The notes under the pieces are model-generated. The model saw only the letters and a list, made by a program, of their open reading frames with translations, was not told the origin of the DNA and ran no database searches. The translations under genes were made by a program, and so were the position numbers. A stretch of 64,000 nucleotides of DNA from the NCBI GenBank assembly GCA_016703105.1, contig JADJCS010000007.1, positions 186,001 through 250,000 on the forward strand. Reading direction: 5' to 3'. This document shows, piece after piece, positions 35,802 to 44,335 of this stretch (the stretch's first letter is position 1; every line of letters begins with the position of its first letter). This DNA comes from Flavobacteriales bacterium (GTDB lineage Bacteria; Bacteroidota; Bacteroidia; Flavobacteriales_F; PHOS-HE28).

Positions 35802-36824
35802 ATGAACTCGAAAACCACAGCCCTAGTGTTCGCCTTCGTTACCATGCTCGCACCTACTGCGTCACAGGCCACGATCTACCGGGTGAACAGTGTGCCAGCG
35901 TTCGCGACGACTTGCAGCACATGCTATCAAACCCTGGTCGGTGCGATCGCCCAAGCCATCGATGGTGACACCATCCATCTCGAGCCTGCTGATGCCAACT
36001 ACGGTGATGCCACCATCGGTGTGCGACTCGTCATCATCGGTGCCGGCTACAAGCTGGGAGTATCGCCTAACAACGACTCATTGCAAGCCAATACACAAAG
36101 TTCCAAAGTCAATATGATCACCTTGAACCCCGGATCCGAGGGAACGTGGCTGATGGGCCTGCACTTCGCCAACTCGAACGGTGGCATCACGCTCAATACC
36201 ACCTCCGAGATCCAGATCAAGCGGAACTTCTTCGACGGAGAAGGCATTGTTTTCGCTTCCGGCTCGACCGTCGCGGACGTCACCGTTGCGGAGAACTACT
36301 TCGCTGGCGCTGGCTTTACCAACAGCTCCAACACACAGACCATCTCCAACTTGACCATCCGCAACAATATCATGAGCGGACAGATCAGCATCGGAGATGC
36401 GGGCGATGTAGTGAGCAATACCGTGGTCACCAACAACACTTTCAACTACAACGGCAACCATGTGTTGATCAACGCGGAGATCGCTTACAACGTGTTCAAT
36501 GTGGGTGGTGTAACCGGAACGAACCTCACGGTGCATGACAACATCAGCGCGGGAGCATTGCCGGCAGGCAGCAACAACGACGTTGTTACGATGGGCAACG
36601 TCTTCAATCTGCTCGTAGGAACGGACGATAGCAAATGGAACATCGTGGACAGTTCCCCCTACGACGAAGATGAAGTTGAGGCACGGGGTGCGTTCAGTGG
36701 AATCTCACCCTACAAGCTCAGCGGCATCCCGGCGATCCCCACGATCTACACGCTGCAGTCTACGCTGAACACCTCGCCAGGTGGCACCGTGAACGTGACG
36801 TTGAGCACCCGCTCCAACAACTGA
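35802..36824 (+). CDS. Secreted right-handed beta-helix protein
   Basis: The product has 340 residues with signal MNSKTTALVFAFVTMLAPTASQA. Residues about 45-290 are short repeating turns such as DGDTIHLEPADANYGDATI, NVTVAENYFAG and LTIRNNIMSGQISIG, VTNNTFNYNGNHVLI, the pattern of right-handed parallel beta-helix proteins (pectate-lyase-like / NosD-like). It has no recognisable catalytic triad and no T9SS tail; the end (PGGTVNVTLSTRSNN) is simply polar. The next gene starts 6 bases later and carries a T9SS tail, so the two are probably co-expressed surface or periplasmic partners. Confidence 0.7.
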   Translation: MNSKTTALVFAFVTMLAPTASQATIYRVNSVPAFATTCSTCYQTLVGAIAQAIDGDTIHLEPADANYGDATIGVRLVIIGAGYKLGVSPNNDSLQANTQSSKVNMITLNPGSEGTWLMGLHFANSNGGITLNTTSEIQIKRNFFDGEGIVFASGSTVADVTVAENYFAGAGFTNSSNTQTISNLTIRNNIMSGQISIGDAGDVVSNTVVTNNTFNYNGNHVLINAEIAYNVFNVGGVTGTNLTVHDNISAGALPAGSNNDVVTMGNVFNLLVGTDDSKWNIVDSSPYDEDEVEARGAFSGISPYKLSGIPAIPTIYTLQSTLNTSPGGTVNVTLSTRSNN

Positions 36825-36830
36825 CCGGCC

Positions 36831-37838
36831 ATGTTGCGCAGAACACTTTGGCTTGCGTGCATCGCCGTGATCGGTGAGTCGCAGTCGCAGAACGCAGACA
36901 TCGTGCGAGGGGAATACTGGATCGATCAGGACCTGGGCAACGGCGGGAACATCGCCTTCACGGTCGTGAACGACCCTGAGGTGAATAACCTTCAACTTCC
37001 CATCAACCTGGCCGGATACGATCCGGGCATCCACACCATCGGCATCCGAACGCTGGATGCGGATGGGCACTGGAGCCTCACGAACTTCAGTTCGGCTGTG
37101 GTGATACCAGAACCCGCCATGCCCCCGAGCGATCTTGTTGAGATCCGCTACTTCTTTAACGAGGACCCTTACTTCGGCAATGAACCGGTGGCATGGACGG
37201 GAAGTGCGATCGACGTGAACGGGCTGACGTTCAACCCGGATCTTACCGGTGCCGTCCCTGGGATCAATACGCTGTTCATCCGCAGCCGGACAAGTGATGG
37301 CCACTGGGGCCTCACGAACCACGCTGCGATCCTGGTGATCGATCCGGATACAACCATCGGGCTCATCGACCGTGTCGAGACGTTCGTATTGCCTGGCACG
37401 GATCCGGGCTTTGGCCAAGCCGATCAACACCTCGTAAGCGCGCCTGAGAACGATCTGTTCGGCTACAACTTCGACACCCCGATCCCGATCGACTTCCTGC
37501 TTGGCGACACGCTGATGATCCGCTCCCAGGATTCAGAGGGTCACTGGAGCCTCACGAACCATGTGGTCATTAATGGTAGCACGGATGTGAACGAACTGGC
37601 CGATGAAACCGGCATCTCAGCATTTCCGAACCCCTTCGCCGAGACCATTACCGTGCAGCCCGCCGAAGCGAAACCCCTGCGCGTGATCCTCTATGACCCG
37701 CAAGGCAAATTGGTCTACGACAAGATGCTGACGGCCACCACCACCATCGATCTGAACGGCATGGTCGCGGGTGGTTACACCGCCTTCTTCTGGCAGGACC
37801 AGGAGCGCATACACCGCACCACGCTGATCAAGCAGTAA
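36831..37838 (+). CDS. T9SS-sorted protein with three GHWSLTN repeats
   Basis: The product has 335 residues with signal MLRRTLWLACIAVIGESQSQ. Three homologous units of about 80-100 residues follow (residues 25-95, 103-190, 195-255), each with a first strand like GEYWIDQDLGNG or EIRYFFNEDPYFG, a PGIHTIGIRTLD-type strand and the closing GHWSLTN/GHWGLTN. The C-terminal 75 residues are a type A T9SS domain (ISAFPNPFAETITV, LNGMVAGGYTAFFW, TTLIKQ). The repeat looks like a beta-sandwich used in cell-surface proteins; I know no function. It follows the beta-helix gene with a 6-base gap and has a good terminator. Confidence 0.78.
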   Translation: MLRRTLWLACIAVIGESQSQNADIVRGEYWIDQDLGNGGNIAFTVVNDPEVNNLQLPINLAGYDPGIHTIGIRTLDADGHWSLTNFSSAVVIPEPAMPPSDLVEIRYFFNEDPYFGNEPVAWTGSAIDVNGLTFNPDLTGAVPGINTLFIRSRTSDGHWGLTNHAAILVIDPDTTIGLIDRVETFVLPGTDPGFGQADQHLVSAPENDLFGYNFDTPIPIDFLLGDTLMIRSQDSEGHWSLTNHVVINGSTDVNELADETGISAFPNPFAETITVQPAEAKPLRVILYDPQGKLVYDKMLTATTTIDLNGMVAGGYTAFFWQDQERIHRTTLIKQ

Positions 37839-37858
37839 GGATAGAACCACGGCTTGGG

Positions 37859-37884
37859 AAGGGCGCTCCGAACGGGGCGCCCTT
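37859..37884 (+). terminator. Terminator after the GHWSLTN-repeat gene
   Basis: AAGGGCGC (37859-37866) pairs with GCGCCCTT (37877-37884), 8 bp with a 10-base loop, 20 bases after the stop. The tail CGCGCG is not T-rich, but the position and stem strength fit termination of the two-gene unit. Confidence 0.6.
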
Positions 37885-37935
37885 CGCGCGTTCAATAGGC
37901 CGATGCGCAAGTTCGCCGGATCCTCGATCCATGCC

Positions 37936-37966
37936 ACCGGATCCTCGTTCGGGCTATGGGACCGGT
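37936..37966 (+). promoter_or_regulatory. Structured leader motif, copy 2
   Basis: ACCGG (37936-37940) pairs with CCGGT (37962-37966). The loop starts with ATCCTCGTTCGGG, nearly the same as in the motif at 33258-33307, and both are preceded by TCGATCC and 4-7 bases ending in GCC. Stem bases differ between the copies but pairing is kept. It precedes a possible small gene (38012) and msrB (38234). Confidence 0.35.
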
Positions 37967-38011
37967 CGCTCTCGTAGTTGCTTCGACCCATCGAAGAAAA
38001 ACACGGAACCC

Positions 38012-38146
38012 ATGGAAACCATCCTCCTTCTCCTCGGCGCACTGGCGATCCTGCCCGCCTTCTATTCCGAAGGCGATCGTCGGCCGCGGCAAGCGAGCTG
38101 CTACCTCCGCGACGCCGTGCCGCGGATCGATGGCACTCGCGAATGA
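38012..38146 (+). CDS. Possible 44-residue membrane peptide
   Basis: ATG 38012 opens a 44-codon frame: a short hydrophobic helix (METILLLLGALAILPAFYSEG) then a polar, basic tail (DRRPRQASCYLRDAVPRID). It lies in the 395-base gap between the terminator at 37884 and msrB, right after the leader motif copy 2. It may be a real small membrane protein or chance. I recognise no family. Confidence 0.25.
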   Translation: METILLLLGALAILPAFYSEGDRRPRQASCYLRDAVPRIDGTRE

Positions 38147-38233
38147 CGCCACAGCCCATCCGAACGAAATCGCTCGTCGTATGTTCATCCACCGATCCCT
38201 GTCATGGACCGACCGATCGAACGACCACCGGAC

Positions 38234-38785
38234 ATGCGAACACCGAACCTGATCTCCGGCTTGCTTTGCGGATCACTACTGCTCATCGGCTGTGGAGAAA
38301 GCACGGGGCAGACCTCGACGATGAACAACGACCAGAAGAACATGGACCAATACGACCACAGCGGAAACCCGCACTACAGCCACACCGATACCACTGCGCT
38401 GAACGTGCCCCTGGCCGAGTGGAAGAAGCTGCTGCCGGAGGACCTTTACTACATCGCCTTCGAGAAGGGGACTGAGCGCGCCTTCACCGGGAAGTACTGG
38501 GATTTTGAAGGCATCGGCACCTACGCCTGTGCCGCCTGTGGCAACGTGCTTTTTCAGGCGGATGCCAAGTTCGCCAGCAGCTGTGGCTGGCCCAGTTTTT
38601 TCGAGGCCGCCCGCAAGGACGCGATCCATTACCACGAGGACCGCACCTTTGGCATGATGCGCACGGAAACCACTTGCGGGCGCTGCGGAGCGCACCTGGG
38701 GCATCTGTTCGATGATGGCCCCGAGCCGACCGGCAAACGTTATTGTATCAACTCGGTGAGCTTGGAGTTCTTGGGGAAGAAGTGA
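38234..38785 (+). CDS. msrB: Peptide-methionine (R)-S-oxide reductase MsrB, lipoprotein form
   Basis: The product has 183 residues from ATG 38234, which gives a lipoprotein signal ending LIGC (Cys20); the earlier ATG has no such signal. MsrB domain from about residue 52: GTERAFTGKYWDFEGIGTYAC, zinc CxxC pairs (CAACG and CGRCG), SSCGWPSFFEA, HLGHLFDDGPEPTGKRYCINS. The catalytic Cys is in RYCINS. It reduces the R form of methionine sulfoxide in proteins, here most likely in the periplasm or on the outer membrane. Its stop is 7 bases from the stop of the convergent gene at 38793. Confidence 0.93.
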   Translation: MRTPNLISGLLCGSLLLIGCGESTGQTSTMNNDQKNMDQYDHSGNPHYSHTDTTALNVPLAEWKKLLPEDLYYIAFEKGTERAFTGKYWDFEGIGTYACAACGNVLFQADAKFASSCGWPSFFEAARKDAIHYHEDRTFGMMRTETTCGRCGAHLGHLFDDGPEPTGKRYCINSVSLEFLGKK

Positions 38786-38792
38786 CGGCGGA

Positions 38793-39509
38793 TCATTTCT
38801 CGATCCCCTCCCGTCGGGCCAAGTCGTCGCGCATGACTTTACCGAAGGTCCTTCCACGGCTCGCCCAGGCGATGCCGATGCGGATGCCCACGTCGGCAGC
38901 TTTCATTCTATCGGTCTGGAGCAAGGAGGTCAGTCCAAGAGAAGCGTAAGGGTCGATATGAAGGGCACACCCTGTTCCCCAGGGGATACGTACGTCCAAC
39001 GCGCCGACCACCCGCAGGTCACCTTTGAAACGGTTACCGGCTGCGCGATCGTAAGAACCATGACTGATGGGAAGGCTCAAACTAACAGACGTTCCTTGCT
39101 CTCGCCCGGCGATCCACCCGGCCATGAGCCCTGTCCTTAGTGCGAACCAACCGCTCTCATCGATCTTGAACCGCGGTATGATCCCGACATGCAGCATATC
39201 CAGTTCGACGACCGACACGTACTCGGTTCCGGAGCCGATACCGCCGTCACGAAATGATGCATTGAAATTCAACCGGGTGTAGCATACCTCAAGTCCGATC
39301 CCGACAGCTTTTTCCGGTAGTTCCCGGTAAAACGCTGCTGCTGAAAAACTCGGACCGGGGAAGGGCTCGAAAACGCCTTCGCGATACGCATGGCTTCCAC
39401 TCTTCAATCGATACGCTGAGCCGCCCAACTCCACGCCGAGATCGATCTGGCCGTACAGCAAGGTGGAAGGGAGTAGGACGAACATCAAAACGACCGAAGG
39501 ACTTTTCAC
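38793..39509 (-). CDS. Outer-membrane beta-barrel protein, function unknown
   Basis: The product has 238 residues with signal MKSPSVVLMFVLLPSTLLYG. The body alternates amphipathic strands (IDLGVELGGSAYRLK, VGIGLEVCYTRLNFN, LHVGIIPRFKIDESGWFALRTGLMAGW, AADVGIRIGIAWA), as in small OmpW/PorT-type barrels of Bacteroidota with about eight strands. The last residues are a basic polar tail (RDDLARREGIEK) rather than a terminal aromatic, slightly unusual for a barrel end. It is convergent with msrB and divergent from miaB. No specific role can be given. Confidence 0.6.
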   Translation of the reverse strand: MKSPSVVLMFVLLPSTLLYGQIDLGVELGGSAYRLKSGSHAYREGVFEPFPGPSFSAAAFYRELPEKAVGIGLEVCYTRLNFNASFRDGGIGSGTEYVSVVELDMLHVGIIPRFKIDESGWFALRTGLMAGWIAGREQGTSVSLSLPISHGSYDRAAGNRFKGDLRVVGALDVRIPWGTGCALHIDPYASLGLTSLLQTDRMKAADVGIRIGIAWASRGRTFGKVMRDDLARREGIEK

Positions 39510-39605
39510 ATCCGAAAGGTATTTGGGCTGGTGCTTGCTAATTGAGAGATACTGCCAGCATGTCAGTTCCCTCTAGGGGCCGTACTTTTGGCCCCCTTCC
39601 GGGCC

Positions 39606-41003
39606 ATGGCCAAGCGCGTTTACATAGAAAGCTACGGTTGCCAGATGAACTTCAGCGACAGCGAGATCGTCGCTAGCATCCTGGCCAAGGACGGCTATAC
39701 CCCAGTGAAAAGCGCCGAAGAGGCCGACCTGGTGCTGCTGAACACCTGCAGCATCCGGGAAAAGGCCGAGTACACGGTGCTGCAGCGCATCAACGAGATG
39801 AACAACCTGAAAGCCCGCAAGAAAGGGCTGAAGGTGGGCGTGCTGGGCTGTATGGCCGAACGCATGCGGGAAGACCTGCTGGAGAAGAAGAAAGTGGTGG
39901 ACCTGGTGGTAGGCCCCGATGCCTACCGCACCCTGCCCGACCTGTTGAATAGAGTGGGCACCGGCCAGAAAGCGGTGAACGTGCTACTGAGCCGTGAAGA
40001 GACCTACGGCGAGATCGAACCGGTGCGGTTGGACAGCAATGGGGTCACGGCTTTCGTCACCATTATGCGGGGCTGCGACAACATGTGCGCCTTCTGCGTG
40101 GTGCCCTTCACCCGGGGAAGGGAGCGCAGCCGCGACCCACATACGATCGTAGAGGAATGTGGCCAGTTGGCGGGGCAAGGCTACCGCGAGGTAACGTTGT
40201 TGGGCCAGAATGTGGACAGCTACCGTTGGTCTCCCCTCTCCTCGGGAGAGGGGCCGGGGGTGAGGGCGGATTTCGCCGACCTCCTTTCCATGGTCGCCGA
40301 GGCCTGCCCCACCCTGCGTGTGCGCTATAGCACCAGCCACCCGAAGGACATGACCGACAAGGTGCTGGAGGTGATGGCGCGCTACCCGAACATCTGCAAG
40401 TACATCCACCTGCCGGTGCAGAGCGGAAGCAGCGAGGTGCTGTCGCGCATGAACCGGGGCTACGACCGGGCGTGGTATTTGGAGCGCATCGCGAGCATTC
40501 GCAGGCACATGCCCGATTGTGGGATCAGCACCGATCTTATCGCCGGCTTCTGTGGCGAGACCGAAGCGGACCACCAGGAAACCTTGAGCCTCATGCGTGC
40601 GGTCGGCTACGACATGGCCTTCATGTTCAAATACAGCGAACGGCCCAAGACCCTGGCCGCTCGCAAGTATGAAGACGATGTGTCCGAAGAAGTGAAAGGC
40701 CGACGGCTGCAGGAGATCATCGACCTACAGAAGATCCTTTCCTCCGAGCGGAACCAGCGTCATGTCGGCCAGGTGCAGAACGTGTTGATCGAAGCGGTGA
40801 GCAAACGGAGCGCGGAGCACATGTACGGGCGCAACAGCCAGAACGCGGTGGTGATCGTGCCCAAGGGGTTGGTCAAAGGCTCAGCCGTTGACCAATTGCG
40901 ACCCGGTGACCTGGTGCAAGTGCGGATCCTGAGCGCCACCGGTGGGTCGCTGCATGGAGAAGCGGTCGCCGTTCAACAACGAGTAGCAGCAGTGGAAGCA
41001 TGA
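39606..41003 (+). CDS. miaB: tRNA-2-methylthio-N6-dimethylallyladenosine synthase MiaB
   Basis: This 465-residue radical-SAM enzyme methylthiolates i6A37 of tRNAs reading UNN codons. The N-terminal UPF0004 domain has its three cluster cysteines in ESYGCQMN, LLNTCSIR and LGCMAERM; the radical-SAM motif is GCDNMCAFCVVPFTRG; the TRAM domain closes the protein (LIEAVSKRS, LVQVRILSATGGSLHGEAV). ATG 39606 is the family start. Unusual: residues about 209-221 (SPLSSGEGPGVRA) are encoded by a palindromic repeat inserted in frame between NVDSYRW and DFADLLSMV. It overlaps the next gene by four bases. Confidence 0.95.
   Translation: MAKRVYIESYGCQMNFSDSEIVASILAKDGYTPVKSAEEADLVLLNTCSIREKAEYTVLQRINEMNNLKARKKGLKVGVLGCMAERMREDLLEKKKVVDLVVGPDAYRTLPDLLNRVGTGQKAVNVLLSREETYGEIEPVRLDSNGVTAFVTIMRGCDNMCAFCVVPFTRGRERSRDPHTIVEECGQLAGQGYREVTLLGQNVDSYRWSPLSSGEGPGVRADFADLLSMVAEACPTLRVRYSTSHPKDMTDKVLEVMARYPNICKYIHLPVQSGSSEVLSRMNRGYDRAWYLERIASIRRHMPDCGISTDLIAGFCGETEADHQETLSLMRAVGYDMAFMFKYSERPKTLAARKYEDDVSEEVKGRRLQEIIDLQKILSSERNQRHVGQVQNVLIEAVSKRSAEHMYGRNSQNAVVIVPKGLVKGSAVDQLRPGDLVQVRILSATGGSLHGEAVAVQQRVAAVEA
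40230..40266 (+). repeat. Palindromic repeat inserted in frame in miaB
   Basis: CCCCTCTCC (40233-40241) and GGAGAGGGG (40245-40253) form a perfect 9-bp inverted repeat with loop TCG, followed by CCGGGGGTGAGGG. It is translated as SPLSSGEGPGVRA at a site where MiaB proteins normally have a short loop. This sequence type is a dispersed palindromic repeat known from many genomes, usually between genes. Confidence 0.7.
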
Positions 41004-42217
41004 ACGTACAACCCATCAAACAGCGGTTCGGCATCATCGGCGGTTCGCCGTTGCTGGACCGCGCCATCGAGATCGCGGCACAAGTGGCCCCGACCGACCT
41101 CACGGTACTGATCACCGGCGAGAGCGGGAGCGGCAAGGAGGTGATGCCTCAAGTGATCCACCAGCTCAGCGTGCGCAAGCACGGACCCTACATCGCCGTG
41201 AACTGCGGGGCCATTCCGGAAGGCACCATCGACAGCGAACTCTTCGGTCACGAGAAAGGCTCGTTCACCGGAGCGCACGAAGCGCGGAAGGGCTACTTCG
41301 AAGTAGCGGACAAGGGCACGATCTTCCTGGACGAGGTGGGCGAGTTGCCGTTGACCACGCAAGTCCGCCTGCTAAGGGTGCTGGAGACCGGCGAGTTCAT
41401 CCGCGTGGGCAGCAGCAAAGCGCAGAAGACCAATGTGCGCGTGGTGGCCGCCACCAATATGAACATGCTGCAGGCCGTGCAACGGGGCACCTTCCGCGAG
41501 GACCTCTACTACCGCCTCAACACCGTTCCGATCCAAGTGCCCCCGTTGCGCGAGCGCCAGGAGGACATCCACTTGTTGTTCCGCAAGTTCGCCAGCGATG
41601 CCGCCGAACGTTACCGGATGCCTCCCATCGCCCTGGCGCCCGATGCCGTGTCCCTGCTCACCAGTTTCCGCTGGCCGGGCAATGTGCGTCAGTTGAAGAA
41701 CATCGTGGACCAGGTGAGCGTGATCGAACAGACACGCACCATCGATGCGGACACCCTGCGCCGCTACCTTCCTACCGAGAGCTACGCACTGATACCGAGT
41801 TCAGGGGAAGCGGCTGGCAGCATCGGCAACGTGAGCGAGCGGGAACTGATCTACAAGTTCCTGTGGGATATGAAGAACGACCTTGGCACGCTGAAGGAAC
41901 AGGTGACCGCGCTGATGCATGGGCAACCCTTGGCACCTCCGACGGTCCCTCCCGCCTACCGCGAGGAACTGGTGCTACCCCTGCCCGCCACGCCCGCTGG
42001 CACGGTGAGTATCCACATGCCCCCCCGCCCAGGTGTGAGCCACCAGGATGTGGAACACACCGAGGTGGAAGAATCCCTCAGTCTTGAAGAAAAGGAGAAA
42101 GAACTCATCAGGAAAGCCCTCACCAAGCATCGCAACCGGCGCAAGGCCGCGGCCAACGAATTGGGCATCAGCGAACGCACGTTGTACCGAAAGATCAAGG
42201 AGTACGACATCGCTTAA
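41000..42217 (+). CDS. Sigma-54-dependent Fis-family transcriptional regulator
   Basis: This 405-residue enhancer-binding protein has no receiver or sensor domain. The AAA+ domain (residues about 8-240) shows GESGSGKEVMPQVIH (Walker A), GSFTGAHEARKGYFE (the sigma-54 contact loop, GSFTGA for GAFTGA), GTIFLDEVGELPL (Walker B), and FREDLYYRLNTVPI. A Pro-rich linker leads to a Fis-type helix-turn-helix (NRRKAAANELGISERTLYRKIKEY). It activates RpoN promoters; without a receiver, control must come from levels or partners. The ATGA overlap with miaB and TAATG overlap with lptE show one operon. The same order is common in Bacteroidota. Confidence 0.93.
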   Translation: MNVQPIKQRFGIIGGSPLLDRAIEIAAQVAPTDLTVLITGESGSGKEVMPQVIHQLSVRKHGPYIAVNCGAIPEGTIDSELFGHEKGSFTGAHEARKGYFEVADKGTIFLDEVGELPLTTQVRLLRVLETGEFIRVGSSKAQKTNVRVVAATNMNMLQAVQRGTFREDLYYRLNTVPIQVPPLRERQEDIHLLFRKFASDAAERYRMPPIALAPDAVSLLTSFRWPGNVRQLKNIVDQVSVIEQTRTIDADTLRRYLPTESYALIPSSGEAAGSIGNVSERELIYKFLWDMKNDLGTLKEQVTALMHGQPLAPPTVPPAYREELVLPLPATPAGTVSIHMPPRPGVSHQDVEHTEVEESLSLEEKEKELIRKALTKHRNRRKAAANELGISERTLYRKIKEYDIA

Positions 42218-42726
42218 TGCACCGGCACTTGCGCCTGCCCCTGCTCCTTCTTTTCGCCCTGCTCCTGAACGGTTGCAAGGTGAACTACTCCTTTACCGGA
42301 GCGGATATCCCCGCGGGTGCCAAGACCCTGAGCGTAGAGGTGTTCGAAGCGCGGGCACCCTTGTCCACACCACGCACCGCGCAGGTCTTCACAGAAGCGT
42401 TGCGCGATCTGCTCCAAGCCCAAACCCCGCTGAACCTGGTGCGCGAGCAAGGCGACATACAATACGCTGGCGGCATCGTGGGGTATGATGTGCAGCCCGT
42501 GGCGATCCAGGCGAACGAGACCGCAGCGCTGAACCGGCTCACCATCACCGTTTCGGTGACCTATGTGAACACCCTCGACCCGAAGAAGAGCAACACGTTC
42601 TCGGTGAGCCGCTTCGCTGACTATGAAAGTGCGCAGGACTTGATCCAAGTGGAGGAAACACTGGTGCGCACCATCAGCGATCAACTGGTGCAGGATATCT
42701 TCGACCGCACACTGGGTAGCTGGTGA
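42217..42726 (+). CDS. lptE: LptE-family LPS assembly lipoprotein
   Basis: This 169-residue lipoprotein has a signal ending LLLNGC (Cys20). The mature part begins KVNYSFTGADIPAGAKTLSVEVFEA, the recognisable start of Bacteroidota LptE, and continues with a two-layer alpha/beta fold (FTEALRDLLQAQTPLNLV, DIQYAGGIVGYDVQPVAI, LTITVSVTYVNT). LptE plugs the LptD barrel and helps insert LPS in the outer membrane. The start codon shares its A with the stop of the regulator, so translation is coupled. The call rests on the N-terminus and the conserved gene order. Confidence 0.85.
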   Translation: MHRHLRLPLLLLFALLLNGCKVNYSFTGADIPAGAKTLSVEVFEARAPLSTPRTAQVFTEALRDLLQAQTPLNLVREQGDIQYAGGIVGYDVQPVAIQANETAALNRLTITVSVTYVNTLDPKKSNTFSVSRFADYESAQDLIQVEETLVRTISDQLVQDIFDRTLGSW

Positions 42727-42768
42727 CCCGTTGTACCATCGGCCCACTGGGTCGACAATGCAAAGACC

Positions 42769-43812
42769 ATGGAACGTGAACGCCTGACCCGATTGCTGGA
42801 CGAGCCCGGCCGGGTAGCAAGCGAAGACCTCGTTGGGCTTCGCGCGCTGACGGAGCGGTATCCGTGGTTCAGCGGCGCGCATCTGCTTCTTGCGGTCGGC
42901 GAGCACGCCGCCGGGGATGTGCTCTTCGATGATCGCCTGCGCACCACGGCCGCGAACGTTCCTTCGCGTGCGGTGGTGTACGACCTGGTGCAACCAACGG
43001 ACGGCCCTGCGCCGACACGCCGCGCCACACCGCCGGACGCCGGCCCGATGCGCCTGCCGAGCGTGGCCACCGAACGCCCTCTTGATTTCGAGGACCATAC
43101 GCCGGAGCCTGCCTGGGCAGCACCACCGATAGCGATCGAGCCGCCGGTGGCACCCCCGCAAGCCCGGATCGAAGTACCCCCTGCGGCCGAGCCTCCCGAA
43201 GCCCCTGCGGACCCGCTCGACCGCCAGATCCAGGAAGCGGCCTATGCCCGGGTCTACGACCTCACTTGGCGCGAACGGATCCCACCGGCCCCAGTAGCCG
43301 AAGCCCCCTTGGCAGCGGTCCCTCCCAGCGATCCGATCACCGAAGCTCCGGCGAGGCCATCACCGCAGCTAGACCCCTCATCCCGTTTCCGTTTCAGCGA
43401 ATGGCTGGACCTCTCCTCCAGCGAACCGGCGACCAACGCTCCGGTCGCCCAAATCCATGTCGCGGCGGACTGGATCCGAACACCGGCAGAGGAAAGGGAT
43501 CGCGCGAGCCGGATGACCATGCGCGGAGAAGCTTCCCCTGCCGATGTGCAGGGGCTGATCGACCGGTTCATACAGGGTCAAACCCCGGCACCAGCGCGCA
43601 AAGTGGAGTTCTTCACACCGCAACAGGCCGCCAAACGCAGTCTAGAGGACCACGCGGACCTGGTCACCGAGACATTGGCGCGCATTTATGAGCAGCAGGG
43701 CAACCTGGCCAAAGCGGCCCAAGCCTATCGGAAACTCGCGCTACGGACCCCGGAACGGTCAGCGGAGTTCATAGCTCGGGCAATGGCTCTGGAAGGGCGG
43801 CAGGACAGGTGA
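42769..43812 (+). CDS. Hypothetical protein with C-terminal TPR unit
   Basis: The product has 347 residues with no signal or membrane segment. The N-terminus (residues 1-75) is a helical unit, LTRLLDEPGRVASEDLVGLRALTERYPWFSGAHLLLAVG, then a long Pro/Ala-rich disordered stretch (about 90-250). The C-terminus has a KVEFFTPQQAAKRSLEDHADLVTETLARIYEQQGNLAKAAQAYRKLALRTPE segment, one TPR-like hairpin. Bacteroidota genomes commonly carry such a gene between lptE and secG, with a conserved EFF/AKKSLxEd motif and unknown role. It has 42 bases to lptE and 77 to secG, so the same transcript is likely. Confidence 0.75.
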   Translation: MERERLTRLLDEPGRVASEDLVGLRALTERYPWFSGAHLLLAVGEHAAGDVLFDDRLRTTAANVPSRAVVYDLVQPTDGPAPTRRATPPDAGPMRLPSVATERPLDFEDHTPEPAWAAPPIAIEPPVAPPQARIEVPPAAEPPEAPADPLDRQIQEAAYARVYDLTWRERIPPAPVAEAPLAAVPPSDPITEAPARPSPQLDPSSRFRFSEWLDLSSSEPATNAPVAQIHVAADWIRTPAEERDRASRMTMRGEASPADVQGLIDRFIQGQTPAPARKVEFFTPQQAAKRSLEDHADLVTETLARIYEQQGNLAKAAQAYRKLALRTPERSAEFIARAMALEGRQDR

Positions 43813-43889
43813 TGACCCCGTGCTCCGGGGTGGTGTGAAAAGGCTTTACTTTGCGGCCCCGTTCAAAACGGGCATCAAGCGGATCCATC

Positions 43890-44246
43890 ATGGTCGTCAT
43901 CTCCATCCTCATCCTCATCGTGGCCGCACTGCTGGCCTTGGTCGTGCTCGCACAGAACCCCAAGGGTGGTGGTCTGGCCGCAGGCTTCACCGGCGCTTCG
44001 CAGATCGGCGGCGTACAGCGCACAGCCGATTTCCTGGAGAAGAGCACCTGGACATTGGCTTCTTCGCTCATGGTGCTCTGCCTGGTATCCGCTTCAGTAC
44101 AAGGGACCGGCTCCTCGCAAATGGATGAATTGGACGCCCCTAGTGAGCAAGTGACCTCCGGTGATGTGGCGCCCGAGAACGTCCAGCCACCGGCGGAAGA
44201 AGCGCCGACCAATGCCGAGCCCCCGGCAGAGGTGCCTGCCCAGTAA
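43890..44246 (+). CDS. secG: Preprotein translocase subunit SecG
   Basis: The product has 118 residues from ATG 43890; the upstream in-frame ATG would add a basic stretch before the first helix. Two membrane helices (VVISILILIVAALLALVVLAQ and TWTLASSLMVLCLVSASVQG) flank the SecG signature QNPKGGGLAAGFTGASQIGGVQRTADFLEK. The C-terminus is extended by about 40 residues rich in Pro, Glu and Ala (APENVQPPAEEAPT). SecG assists SecYEG-mediated export, the first step for all T9SS clients in this window. Confidence 0.92.
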   Translation: MVVISILILIVAALLALVVLAQNPKGGGLAAGFTGASQIGGVQRTADFLEKSTWTLASSLMVLCLVSASVQGTGSSQMDELDAPSEQVTSGDVAPENVQPPAEEAPTNAEPPAEVPAQ

Positions 44247-44335
44247 TTCCGTTCCGCGTTCACATCGCGCTGGTGTGCGAAAAGGCATCCGTCCCTGCAC
44301 CGACCGATCATTGGGTAAAGCACTTCCGCGTCAGC

